Assembly: GCA_029261875.1 (NCBI GenBank)
Contig: JAJDAL010000021.1
Span: 124,001-188,000 of the forward strand
Direction of reading: 5' to 3'
Source of the DNA: Deltaproteobacteria bacterium
GTDB lineage: Bacteria > Myxococcota_A > UBA9160 > JAJDAL01
Length of the DNA stretch: 64,000 nucleotides
How positions within the stretch are numbered: the stretch's first letter is position 1; the number at the start of each line of letters is the position of its first letter. The position numbers were made by a program, and so were the translations under genes. The notes beneath the pieces are model-generated. The model was not told the origin of the DNA. It ran no database searches and saw only the letters and a program-made list of their open reading frames with translations. Positions 41,905 through 50,239 of the stretch are shown one piece after another.

Positions 41905-42987
41905 CTACCGCACCACCAGCACCGAATTGCGCGAACCCGCAGGGCCGGATTCGACGTGCGGGTTTGCGGGGTCTTCGCGCCACTCGCCATCGATGATGTA
42001 GCGGTAGTGATAGGTCCCGGGGCGCAAACGCAGAACCTTGGTCCAGACGCGTGTTTCGCCCGTCGATTCGATGCGCGAGTTCACGTCTTTGTCGGGGACC
42101 CAACCGTTGAAGTCGCCGGCGATTCGCACGTCACTGGCCGCCGGGTCGCGAAAGTGGATGACGACTTCCCGGTCGTTGTCGAGGGGGTTGGCCGGGCGAT
42201 CCGCCGGGTGGTCCGACGGTGGACCGGCGGCTTCGAGCTCCACCGCCAAGGAGCCGTAGTCTCGCGCTCCGTTGGAGGAGGGGGAGTAACCCGATATCGG
42301 CAGGCCGCGCCGCGCGGCTTCGCGGAGCTTCACGTTGGTTCGGATGACGGTGTCGAAGCAGACATCTTTGAAGAGGTCTCGGATCTCCGTCAGCGTTTCG
42401 CGGGAATAGCGCGTTCGTCCATCATAAAGGGTGGGAAGAATCCGCACGGTGAGTTCGTGGCCGATGCGGTCCGCGAGCAGTCCGATGGTTTCGAGTAGTT
42501 TTTGTACACCCTGGATTGCGAAGAAACTCGTCTCGAGGGGAACGATCACTTCGCGCGCGACGCGAAGGGCATTGAAGGTGAGCAGGCCCACGTTGGGCGG
42601 ACAATCGATCAGAACGAAATCGTATTCGTTCGGAAGCGTTGCAACCGCGTCGGCCAGGCGTTCCGTACGGCGTTCGGCGCGTTCGCCTGCCAGCTTCTGC
42701 TCGAGTGCCGACAGCACGATGCCCGACGGTGCCAGGTCGAGATTGTCGTCGATGGCGACGAGGATTCGGTCCAGTTTGTCGGCGCCTTGGGGCTCCGCGA
42801 GGACTTCGTAGAGGTTCTCGTCGAGTTCTTCGGGATCCATTCCGAGAGCCAAAGTGGAATGGGCCTGGGGATCCATGTCGATCACGAGAACGCTGGCTCC
42901 CCCGTCGACGAGGCATCCCGCGAGATTCACCGTGGTCGTGGTTTTTCCGCAGCCGCCCTTTTGGTTGACGATGGCAATGGTTCGCAC
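41905..42987 (-). CDS. ParA-family ATPase fused to a glycogen-binding (CBM48/AMPK-beta) domain
   Basis: A 360-residue two-domain protein. Residues 1-255 are a full ParA/Soj ATPase: Walker A NQKGGCGKTTTTVNLAG (8-24), IDMDPQAHSTLALG (36-49), Walker B FVLIDCPPNVGLL (124-136), and a C-terminal part with RTNVKLREAARRGLPISGY. A linker rich in Pro and Asp (255-272) leads to an E-set domain (273-360) of the AMPK-beta/CBM48 kind: VRIAGDFNGW, LRPGTYHYRYIIDGEWRED and SRNSVLVV. The Trp of NGW, the Trp of GEW and the final Asn match residues that bind glucan in AMPK-beta. GTG at 42987 is the start. A ParA that could bind glycogen or another polysaccharide suggests positioning or partition of a carbohydrate body; this is inference. 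Confidence 0.85.
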   Translation of the reverse strand: MRTIAIVNQKGGCGKTTTTVNLAGCLVDGGASVLVIDMDPQAHSTLALGMDPEELDENLYEVLAEPQGADKLDRILVAIDDNLDLAPSGIVLSALEQKLAGERAERRTERLADAVATLPNEYDFVLIDCPPNVGLLTFNALRVAREVIVPLETSFFAIQGVQKLLETIGLLADRIGHELTVRILPTLYDGRTRYSRETLTEIRDLFKDVCFDTVIRTNVKLREAARRGLPISGYSPSSNGARDYGSLAVELEAAGPPSDHPADRPANPLDNDREVVIHFRDPAASDVRIAGDFNGWVPDKDVNSRIESTGETRVWTKVLRLRPGTYHYRYIIDGEWREDPANPHVESGPAGSRNSVLVVR

Positions 42988-43505
42988 CCTGAATCCCCCC
43001 CGTGGCTTTCGAAAAAGCCGTATGGCGTCACCGCTAAATGTGCGACGTATCGCCGCACTGTTCGCTGCATTCACCGGCAATGTCCTTGCGGTCATCGTTC
43101 GGTTTCTTGCGGAGCGAAATTTTCGCTGGCGAGGCGGCCCGGGGCCCAGGAGCCACCGGACAAGGTCAGCGTTCTCAGTGTGTGCGAACCGTTACTGCAC
43201 TTCGGATCCGCTGGACCGAGACGCCAGCGTCGTTCTTGTCCGTTTCGCGAACCACCATTCGCGAAAATCGCTGGAACGTATTAGCGGTTAGGCCCTCCCG
43301 AGCAGGGACGTGGGAGGAGCGGCGGAACTGCAAGACACCCCCCCGGGTCCCACGTTCTGCAGTTGGAAAGTCATGAACCTGCGTTAGAAAGTCAACATGG
43401 GAGATGTCGGACTCCGGTCGATAACCGATCGCGTGTTTATTGCTACACCCGAAATCCGCTCCCGGACGATTCGCCGGGTTCGGGGCACTGGGGTAGTTTC
43501 GGGGC
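42988..43505. other. 518-base divergent spacer without a convincing gene
   Basis: Between the divergent ParA-CBM48 and 2-phosphoglycerate-kinase-like genes no frame has family features; the open frames seen on both strands have Arg- and Ser-rich composition expected of GC-rich noncoding DNA. It holds a small hairpin GGCTTT-CGAA-AAAGCC (43004-43019) close to the ParA start and a direct repeat at 43362-43394. Base composition near 43370-43460 is less GC-rich than its surroundings, as expected for promoter DNA. Confidence 0.6.
43362..43394. repeat. Direct repeat GTTRGAAAGTCA, 21 bases apart
   Basis: GTTGGAAAGTCA (43362-43373) and GTTAGAAAGTCA (43383-43394) differ at one base and are two helical turns apart, each preceded by TGC or TGCA. 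The position in a long divergent spacer makes a paired binding site for a regulator plausible. No regulator can be named. Confidence 0.45.
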
Positions 43506-44687
43506 GTGGAACGGCGCGAATCCGGGAGCAAACGCGGGAAGCAGTTGTCCGACAGCCGTCTAGCGGTCGAGGACGAAGCCGGTCGGCGCCCGTTCATGCG
43601 CGGGATCATGATCCATTCTCTTATGTCCCGCGGGATCTCCTTCGAGGATGCCTTCGAGACCGCCAATCGGGTTCGAGACGGCTTGAAGGGCGAGGGAGTC
43701 GTTACCCGAGGGGAACTCGCGACCGCGATTCGGGACCTGTTGGGCGAATTGGATGCCCCCGAGGAGGCCCAACCGCTTCCGCCGCCGGTCATGATCCGCG
43801 AAAAAGGCCAGCGCCGGGGCACGCCCTTCTCCAAGGGACTTCTGTCTCAGTCGCTGCTTGCGGCGGCGATCGATCCGCAGGATGCCTTCGATGTCGCGCT
43901 CGAAATCGAAGGCGAGCTTTCGATGGCGGGTTTGCGGGAATGCGAGCGTCGCGACCTACGTCGCCTGGCGTTCGAAACCTTGCGGCGTCGCCTGGGGGAG
44001 AATCCCGCTCAGCGATATCTCGTGTGGCGCCACTACCAGTCGCCGGACCGACCCGTGATGATTCTGTTGGGGGGCGCCCCGGGGGCGGGCAAGACGACGC
44101 TTTCTCTCGAGGTGGCTCGCCGCCTGGGGATTTGGCGCGTGCTCTCCACGGACTCGATTCGCCAGATCTTGCGCCTGGTGCTGTCTCGGGAGCTGGTCCC
44201 CGCCATTCATGCCTCCTCGTTCGACGCGTATCGCGTCGCGGGCGACGCCATCGGCGATTCTCCGGTGATCGAAGGCTTCCGCTCTCAGGCCTCGATCGTG
44301 TCGGTCGGGGCGCGCGCGATGATGGACCGCGCGGTGGAAGAGAACACCAGCATGGTGATGGACGGGGTTTCCCTGGTTCCGGGGTTGATCGATCTGTCCG
44401 CCTACGACGACAAGGCGGACGTGATTTCGGTCGTCATCGCGAATCTCGACACGGACGCCTACCGCGAGCGATTCGAATCCCGGGCGCGCGAGCGCACGCC
44501 CCAGAAGTATCTCGAGAACCTGACTGGGATTCTCGAGATTCAAGAATACTTTCTCGAATCGGCGGACCAATTCGGGGTGCCGATCGTCGATAATGCGTCT
44601 TTCGAAAAATCCGTGCGGCTGATTCTGCGGCATGTGACCGACACGCTGCGTAAGAAGGGGCAATTCGATGCAGCAGCCTTGCTCTAG
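43506..44687 (+). CDS. 2-phosphoglycerate kinase-like protein with two ATP-cone-like regions
   Basis: A 393-residue protein. Two N-terminal segments (about 28-85, RPFMRGIMIHSLMSRGISFE; about 105-165, GTPFSKGLLSQSLLAAAIDP) resemble the ATP-cone that precedes the kinase domain in archaeal 2-phosphoglycerate kinases. The kinase domain follows with Walker A ILLGGAPGAGKTTLSLEVAR (about 184-203), LSTDSIRQILR and a lid-like RARERTPQKYLENL. The archaeal enzyme makes 2,3-bisphosphoglycerate; the bacterial substrate is unknown. Start GTG at 43506. The end overlaps the M48 protease start by 20 bases, so the genes form one unit with the following AAA+ and VWA genes. Confidence 0.75.
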   Translation: MERRESGSKRGKQLSDSRLAVEDEAGRRPFMRGIMIHSLMSRGISFEDAFETANRVRDGLKGEGVVTRGELATAIRDLLGELDAPEEAQPLPPPVMIREKGQRRGTPFSKGLLSQSLLAAAIDPQDAFDVALEIEGELSMAGLRECERRDLRRLAFETLRRRLGENPAQRYLVWRHYQSPDRPVMILLGGAPGAGKTTLSLEVARRLGIWRVLSTDSIRQILRLVLSRELVPAIHASSFDAYRVAGDAIGDSPVIEGFRSQASIVSVGARAMMDRAVEENTSMVMDGVSLVPGLIDLSAYDDKADVISVVIANLDTDAYRERFESRARERTPQKYLENLTGILEIQEYFLESADQFGVPIVDNASFEKSVRLILRHVTDTLRKKGQFDAAALL

Positions 44688-45492
44688 ATTCCGGGTACTG
44701 GCGGCGGTTTGGCTGTTGACCGCCATCGGTTCGGGTTGCGGAACCCTATCGGTTGCGGACGAAAAGGCGTTGGGCGCGGAATTCTCCCGCGAAGCGCGCA
44801 AGGAACTCACTTTCGTCCGAGACGACGTGGTCGTGGGTTATGTCGACGGCTTGGGCCGCGAGATCCTCGCCGCCGCGCCCCCCCAGGCCTTCGAATACCA
44901 GTTTTACGTGGTGGAAGATGACGCCATCAACGCCTTCGCTGCACCGGGCGGATACATCTACATCCACACCGAAACGATCTTGAAATCGACCAATGTGAGC
45001 GAGCTTGCGGGCGTCATGGCGCACGAGATTGGCCATGTCGCCAAGCGCCACATCGCGCACAACTACAATCGACAGCGCAGCACGGGCTACGCCCACCAAG
45101 TCGCGGTGCTGGCGACGAACGTATTGCTCGGCGGCGCCGCGGCGGGGGCGGTCAACCTGGGCGGCGGACTGGCGGCGAGTGCGTATCTCAACAGCTTTGG
45201 CCGCGATGCAGAGCGCGAAGCCGATGCCTTTGCGGTCCAGGTGATGCCGGGAGCCGGATACCACCCGGAAGGTCTCGTGAGCTTCTTCCGGATTCTGCAG
45301 AGCGAAGGCGGCGGCGGTGTTCCGGAATTCCTCTCGAGCCACCCGGCAACCAGCGAACGCATGGCGAACACGCGGCGCATGATTCGGGAGCAGCAGCTGC
45401 CACCCGGACTCAAGACCAACGACGGTGGAAAGCTCGAGATCATCCAACGTCGTATCCGTCTGTTGACCGGGAAAACCGGCGCGTCCGAATGA
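44668..45492 (+). CDS. M48-family zinc metalloprotease lipoprotein
   Basis: A 274-residue BepA/LoiP-like protease. The signal peptide ends at a lipobox around Cys24 (IGSGC). The zinc site is VMAHEIGHVAKRH (HExxH at 119-123) with the third ligand Glu in the DAEREADAFAV helix, both complete. FAAPGGYIYIHTETI is the conserved edge strand. Family members degrade or repair misfolded outer-membrane proteins in the periplasm. It lacks the TPR tail of BepA. It overlaps the kinase-like gene upstream and the AAA+ gene downstream (ATGA). Confidence 0.9.
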   Translation: MQQPCSRFRVLAAVWLLTAIGSGCGTLSVADEKALGAEFSREARKELTFVRDDVVVGYVDGLGREILAAAPPQAFEYQFYVVEDDAINAFAAPGGYIYIHTETILKSTNVSELAGVMAHEIGHVAKRHIAHNYNRQRSTGYAHQVAVLATNVLLGGAAAGAVNLGGGLAASAYLNSFGRDAEREADAFAVQVMPGAGYHPEGLVSFFRILQSEGGGGVPEFLSSHPATSERMANTRRMIREQQLPPGLKTNDGGKLEIIQRRIRLLTGKTGASE

Positions 45493-46901
45493 CCCGATCT
45501 CCCCCGGCTCCCCGCACCCTCGGCGAGCTCCGCGCTACGGGGTATCGCGTGCGTACCGTGCGCGAAGAAGTCCGGGCCAATTTGTTGCAGCGGATCCGAT
45601 CCAAGCAGGCGCTCTTCCCCGGGATCCTCGGATACGAAGAAAGTGTGGTGCCTGCGGTCGAAAACGCGCTCTTGTGCGGTCACGATCTGATCTTTCTCGG
45701 CGAACGCGGACAAGCCAAATCGCGCATGATTCGCGCACTCGTGGGCCTGCTCGATGAGTGGGTACCCGCGGTGGCGGGCAGCGAGATCTTCGACGATCCC
45801 CTGGCGCCGATCTCGGCGTTCGGTCGCCGGCGCATTCAGGAAGCGGGCGATGCAACGGAGATCGTCTGGGTCGCGCGCGAGGATCGCTTCGTGGAGAAGC
45901 TCGCGACCCCGGACGTTTCGATCGCAGACTTGATCGGTGACGTCGATCCCATCAAGGTCGCCCAGGGGCGCACGCTTTCGGATGAAGAAACCATCCACTT
46001 CGGCCTGATTCCGCGCACGCACCGCGGAATCTTCTGCATCAACGAACTCCCGGACCTGACGGAAAAGGTTCAGGTCGGACTCTTCAACATCATGGAAGAG
46101 CGCGACGTGCAGGTGAAGGGATACCGCGTGCGTCTGCCGCTGGACGTCTGGGTGGTGGCGAGCGCGAACCCCGAGGACTATACGAGCCGCGGCCGCATCA
46201 TCACACCGCTCAAGGATCGATACGCGGCGCAGATTCGCACCCACTATCCGCAGACGCGCGCGCTGGAGCTCGCGGTGGTGCACCAGGAGGCGGAGATTCC
46301 CGAGATCGAGGGCATCGAGGTCGCGGTTCCCGGCTTCGTGGCAGACATCGTGGGCGAACTCACGATGGCCTCGCGGCACAGTCCCGACGTCAACCAGGCT
46401 TCGGGCGTGTCGGTCCGGATGTCGATCGCCAACTACGAGACGCTGATCGCCAACGCTCTGCGTCGGGCGCTCCATTTGAGCGAAGACCTGGCGGTTCCGC
46501 GGATTTCGGATCTCGCCGCGCTGCGCGCGTCGGTGCTGGGCAAGCTCGAACTCGAGTATGGGGGCATCGATCGCAGCGAAAGCGAAATCGTCGAAGAACT
46601 GATCAAGCGCGCGGTCAAGACCGTATTCGACGAACTCGTTCCTGCCGATGCCCTGGCGTCGATCGTGGAAGCCTTCGATGCGGGCTGGAAGATCGAAGTC
46701 TCCGCCGCGATGCCCTCGAACGACTACACCGCCGGCCTCGATCAGGTCGGCCCCCTGCGCGATGTGGCGTTGAAGCTCGCGGGCAGCGAATCCCCGCCCC
46801 AACTCGCTTCGGCGGTGGAGTTCATTCTCGAAGGCCTGCACCTTTCCAATCGGCTCAACAAGAGCTGTCGCGAGGACGCGACCCTCTACCAGAGCGCATG
46901 A
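45489..46901 (+). CDS. MoxR/ChlI-type AAA+ ATPase
   Basis: A 470-residue AAA+ protein related to magnesium chelatase ChlI and MoxR. Walker A is LIFLGERGQAKSRMIRALVG (71-79 core, with the GxxGxxKS pattern), Walker B with GIFCINELPDLTEKVQVGLF, sensor 1 in VVASANPEDYTSRG, and an arginine region in TPLKDRY. Such ATPases act with a VWA partner to remodel proteins or insert cofactors; the partner is the very next gene, overlapping by ATGA. It is longer than plain MoxR at its C-terminus, with a helical extension after residue 330. Confidence 0.88.
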   Translation: MTRSPPAPRTLGELRATGYRVRTVREEVRANLLQRIRSKQALFPGILGYEESVVPAVENALLCGHDLIFLGERGQAKSRMIRALVGLLDEWVPAVAGSEIFDDPLAPISAFGRRRIQEAGDATEIVWVAREDRFVEKLATPDVSIADLIGDVDPIKVAQGRTLSDEETIHFGLIPRTHRGIFCINELPDLTEKVQVGLFNIMEERDVQVKGYRVRLPLDVWVVASANPEDYTSRGRIITPLKDRYAAQIRTHYPQTRALELAVVHQEAEIPEIEGIEVAVPGFVADIVGELTMASRHSPDVNQASGVSVRMSIANYETLIANALRRALHLSEDLAVPRISDLAALRASVLGKLELEYGGIDRSESEIVEELIKRAVKTVFDELVPADALASIVEAFDAGWKIEVSAAMPSNDYTAGLDQVGPLRDVALKLAGSESPPQLASAVEFILEGLHLSNRLNKSCREDATLYQSA

Positions 46902-48532
46902 AGCGCTTCCTCTACAGCCGCTGGGACGGAACCCACGAGCGCTATTCGCTCGATGCCAATCGCGCACTCGATGTGGTCTCGGATCTGCTGATGGAAGGCC
47001 TGACCCTCCAAGAGGCGCTCGAGTACATGCGCAGTCAGGGTTTCGAACTCGGTGGCCTGGACATGCGGGTGATGGGGGCCGATGAACTGGCGCGGGAACT
47101 GCGCCAGGAAACGCAGGCGCTCTACGATCGATACCGCATGGATCAGGCCCAGGAGGACCCCCGCCGGCGACTCGACGATTTGCTGGGCCGCGAAGAGCAG
47201 ACTCTGCGCGAAAGTCAGGGCTACGAATCCGCCCGCATGAACGATTTTCTCGACCGGCGCCACGGGCCCAGCCAATCCCTGGCGGATCGCATCGAGCGTT
47301 TTCGCGACTACGACTTCGAGAACCCGGCGGCGGCCGAAGAGTTTGCGGCGCTGCTTTCGGAGCTCGATCGGATGCAAAAACTCGAATCGTTCTTGAAGGA
47401 ACGGGGTTCGCGTTTTCGGGGCAACCAGTCCGCCGATTACGACACAGCGCAAGAGATCCGCGAACGCATCGAAGCCCTCGAATCGGCGGCCGAGGCGCTC
47501 GAATCCGGCGACTTCTCGGGCATCGATCCCCAACAGCTCAAGGCGATGTTGGGCTCCGACGCCGCGCAATCGCTGATCTTCCTGCGCGATCTCAACGCGA
47601 GTCTCGAACGCTCGGGGTACCTGCGAGAAGGGCAGGGCGGTCCGGAACTCACCCCGCGCGCCATTCGTCGTCTGGGTTCCCAAGCTGTGGCGTCGGTCTA
47701 CGGTGCCTTGCGCAAAGGGCGCGAGGGGCAGCACGAGACCGATGCGCGCGGGGTCGCACTTCCGCAGCCCGATGCCACCAAACCCTACGCGTTTGGCGAT
47801 CCCTTCGATGTGGACGTGGTGCGCACGCTCCTGGGCGCGGTGCGCCGCGGCGCGGCGGCCCACCCCGGAGAAGCCGTTCCGCTACCCGTACCGATCGGAC
47901 TCGACGATTTCGAGATCCGCGAATCGGACTACACGACCCAGACGACGACGGTGTTGTTGCTCGACATGAGTTGGTCCATGTCCTGGGGCGGGCGTTTCGC
48001 CGCCGCCAAGCGCGTCGCCATGGCGCTCGATCACATCATCCGCAGCCGTTTTCCCCGCGACCATTTCTTCGTGGTGGGGTTCTATACGCGTGCGGTGGAG
48101 CTTTCGACGCGGAGCTTGCCGGAAGCCACTTGGAACATGGGAGACCCCTTCACGAATTTGCAGGAGGGGCTGATGGTCGCCCAGCGCCTGATCGCGAAAT
48201 ACCCGAGTCCGAACCCGCAGATCCTGGTCGTGACCGACGGACAACCCACGGCCTATTTCGCGGACCGGGAACTCCACGTCGAATGGCCCATGGGGTTCGG
48301 CGGCGTCTCGCCCCGTGCGGCCGCCGCCACCCTGCGCGAGGTTCGACGTGTCACGCGCCGCGGGATCACGATCAATACCTTCATGCTCGACGATGCGCCG
48401 GAATTGATCGAATTCGTCGGGCAGATGACGCGTATCAATCGCGGTCGGGCCTTCTATTCGAACCCCAGCCAGCTGGGTTCCTACCTGATGGTCGACTACC
48501 TGTCCCGCAAGCGGCGCACACAACTGCGATAG
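46898..48532 (+). CDS. VWA domain protein, partner of the AAA+ ATPase
   Basis: A 544-residue protein. A long charged helical part (about 60-290) precedes a von Willebrand A domain whose MIDAS begins LLLDMSWSMSWGG (356-360 DMSWS) and includes FTNLQEGL (the Thr) and VVTDGQPTAYF (the Asp). Metal-dependent binding of a target is expected. The N-terminus MKRFLYSRWDGTHERYSLDA is characteristic of this subfamily, which regularly neighbours a ChlI-like ATPase. The start ATG overlaps the ATPase stop (ATGA). Confidence 0.88.
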   Translation: MKRFLYSRWDGTHERYSLDANRALDVVSDLLMEGLTLQEALEYMRSQGFELGGLDMRVMGADELARELRQETQALYDRYRMDQAQEDPRRRLDDLLGREEQTLRESQGYESARMNDFLDRRHGPSQSLADRIERFRDYDFENPAAAEEFAALLSELDRMQKLESFLKERGSRFRGNQSADYDTAQEIRERIEALESAAEALESGDFSGIDPQQLKAMLGSDAAQSLIFLRDLNASLERSGYLREGQGGPELTPRAIRRLGSQAVASVYGALRKGREGQHETDARGVALPQPDATKPYAFGDPFDVDVVRTLLGAVRRGAAAHPGEAVPLPVPIGLDDFEIRESDYTTQTTTVLLLDMSWSMSWGGRFAAAKRVAMALDHIIRSRFPRDHFFVVGFYTRAVELSTRSLPEATWNMGDPFTNLQEGLMVAQRLIAKYPSPNPQILVVTDGQPTAYFADRELHVEWPMGFGGVSPRAAAATLREVRRVTRRGITINTFMLDDAPELIEFVGQMTRINRGRAFYSNPSQLGSYLMVDYLSRKRRTQLR

Positions 48533-48613
48533 AACGCACGGAATCGCCCCAGGGAGCCATCGCCCGCTGGATTCGACGGACTGGCCTCAGACGATCTACC
48601 ATCGACAGACCTT

Positions 48614-50239
48614 ATGAATACACCGATCCGATTCGCCAAACGTCTTGGGCAAAACACCTTGCACGCCGCTCGCCTCGGGCTCGCCGAAGCGATATTGCCC
48701 CGGGAACCCTTTTGGCTCCACGTCAAACTCAAGCCGCCCCTCGATGATCTCCGCACCTTCTCTCTCACCGGCGGTCGTTCGAGTGCCTTGACGTTTCTCG
48801 ACCTCCTGCAAACCCTCACCGCGGTTGCGGGGGACCGCCGAGTGGCGGGAGTCCTCGTCCAGTTGAAGGGCGCTCCGCGAGGGTGGGGCAAAGTGACTGC
48901 CGTGCGCCGCGCGGTGGCCGCGCTGGTAGAAGGCGGAACGCCCGTGGTCGCCTATGGCGAGGTACTGGGTGCGGAAGATCTGTTGATCGCGAGTGCGGCG
49001 AGCCAAGTGTGGATGCCCGAAGCCGGTGGCGTTTCGCTGGTGGGCTTGCGGGCAGAATCTCTGTTCCTGCGCGGCGTGTTGGAACGACTGAAAATTCAAC
49101 CGGACGTAGTGCGGGTCGGCAGTCACAAGTCCGCTGCGGAATTTCTGACCCGCGAAGAGATGTCGCCGGAAAACCGCGAGCAGATGGAAGCGCTGCTCGA
49201 CGATCTCTACGAGGAGTTGGTTCAAGGCATTGCGCAGGGACGCCAGCTCGAAGCCAGTCAGGTGAAGGAGCTGATCGACCGAGGTCCCTACACGTCGCTT
49301 ACGGCGAAGGATGCGGGTCTGATCGATGCCTGCCTCTACCCCGACGAAGTGGAAGAGAAACTGGCGGACGTCGTGCCCGCGACGGCCCTCGAAAAGGACG
49401 GCAAACGGAGCGTCCGAAGCGTCGATGCGGTCAACTATCATGTCTTGCGCGTTGCGGACCGTCACTGGCGCCCGGTGTTTTCCGAGCTTCCGCGCGTGGG
49501 ATACCTGGTGGCGTCCGGGCTCATTCACAGCGGTACCGGTGCGCGCGGTGTCGCGAGTGAAACGTTCCGGCGCCTGATCGATCGCCTGCGTGAGGACGAT
49601 CGCGTGCGCGGCGTGTTACTCCGCATCGACTCCGGCGGCGGGGAACCCCTGGCGTCGGACTTGATCTGGCGCGCGCTGCATCTGACGGCCCAGGAGAAAC
49701 CGGTGGTGGTCTCCATGGGGGACGCCGCGGCATCCGGGGGCTATTACCTCGCCACCGCGGCCCATTCCATCTTCGCGGAACCCGGAACCGTGACCGGCTC
49801 GATTGGCGTCATCGGTGGGAAACTCAACCTCGAGGGTTTGTACGCGCAACTCGGCGTGGTACGCGACGGCGTCGAACGCGGCGCGCGCGCGGGGATCTAT
49901 TCCGAACGGCGCTCCTTCACGCCCGACGAGCGCGCCGCTGTCCGCAAAGACATGGGCGAGTTCTACGACCGTTTCGTCGACCGCGTGGCGGAAAGTCGCG
50001 GTCTTACGCGCGAAGCCGTGGAAAAGGTGGCCCAGGGCCGCGTGTGGAGCGGTGTGCGGGCGCGGGTGCACGGCCTCGTGGACGAGTTGGGCGGACCCCT
50101 CGAGGCTTTGGCGGAAGTGTTGCGCCGCGCGGGACTTGCCGCCGGCGACGACTTCGTAGTCGATACGCTTCCGCGAATGAGCGGCATCTCGAGCCTGCGC
50201 GCCATGGCGGGTGGGGCGATTTTGGGAATCGGGCGATGA
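48614..50239 (+). CDS. sppA: Signal peptide peptidase SppA, S49 family (67K type)
   Basis: A 541-residue protein with the tandem S49 repeat of the long SppA form. The catalytic pair is present in the usual split arrangement: Lys in VGSHKSAAEFLTREEM (Lys172) in the first half and Ser in SMGDAAASGGYYLATAA (Ser374) in the second, with RIDSGGGEPLASD as the family loop. The family trims cleaved signal peptides in the membrane. No clear N-terminal membrane anchor is visible, unlike E. coli SppA. The ATG at 48614 follows the VWA gene by 81 bases; the stop overlaps trmB (ATGA). Confidence 0.88.
   Translation: MNTPIRFAKRLGQNTLHAARLGLAEAILPREPFWLHVKLKPPLDDLRTFSLTGGRSSALTFLDLLQTLTAVAGDRRVAGVLVQLKGAPRGWGKVTAVRRAVAALVEGGTPVVAYGEVLGAEDLLIASAASQVWMPEAGGVSLVGLRAESLFLRGVLERLKIQPDVVRVGSHKSAAEFLTREEMSPENREQMEALLDDLYEELVQGIAQGRQLEASQVKELIDRGPYTSLTAKDAGLIDACLYPDEVEEKLADVVPATALEKDGKRSVRSVDAVNYHVLRVADRHWRPVFSELPRVGYLVASGLIHSGTGARGVASETFRRLIDRLREDDRVRGVLLRIDSGGGEPLASDLIWRALHLTAQEKPVVVSMGDAAASGGYYLATAAHSIFAEPGTVTGSIGVIGGKLNLEGLYAQLGVVRDGVERGARAGIYSERRSFTPDERAAVRKDMGEFYDRFVDRVAESRGLTREAVEKVAQGRVWSGVRARVHGLVDELGGPLEALAEVLRRAGLAAGDDFVVDTLPRMSGISSLRAMAGGAILGIGR

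Noticed and set aside
43175-43834. A 219-codon minus-strand frame in the 43 kb spacer
   Set aside because: It runs into the kinase-like gene in antisense, is Ser/Arg/Pro-rich and has no recognisable feature or ribosome site.
45087-46967. A 626-codon antisense frame over the M48 and AAA+ genes
   Set aside because: The plus-strand genes have complete catalytic motifs; the antisense product has none and its composition is typical of a shadow.
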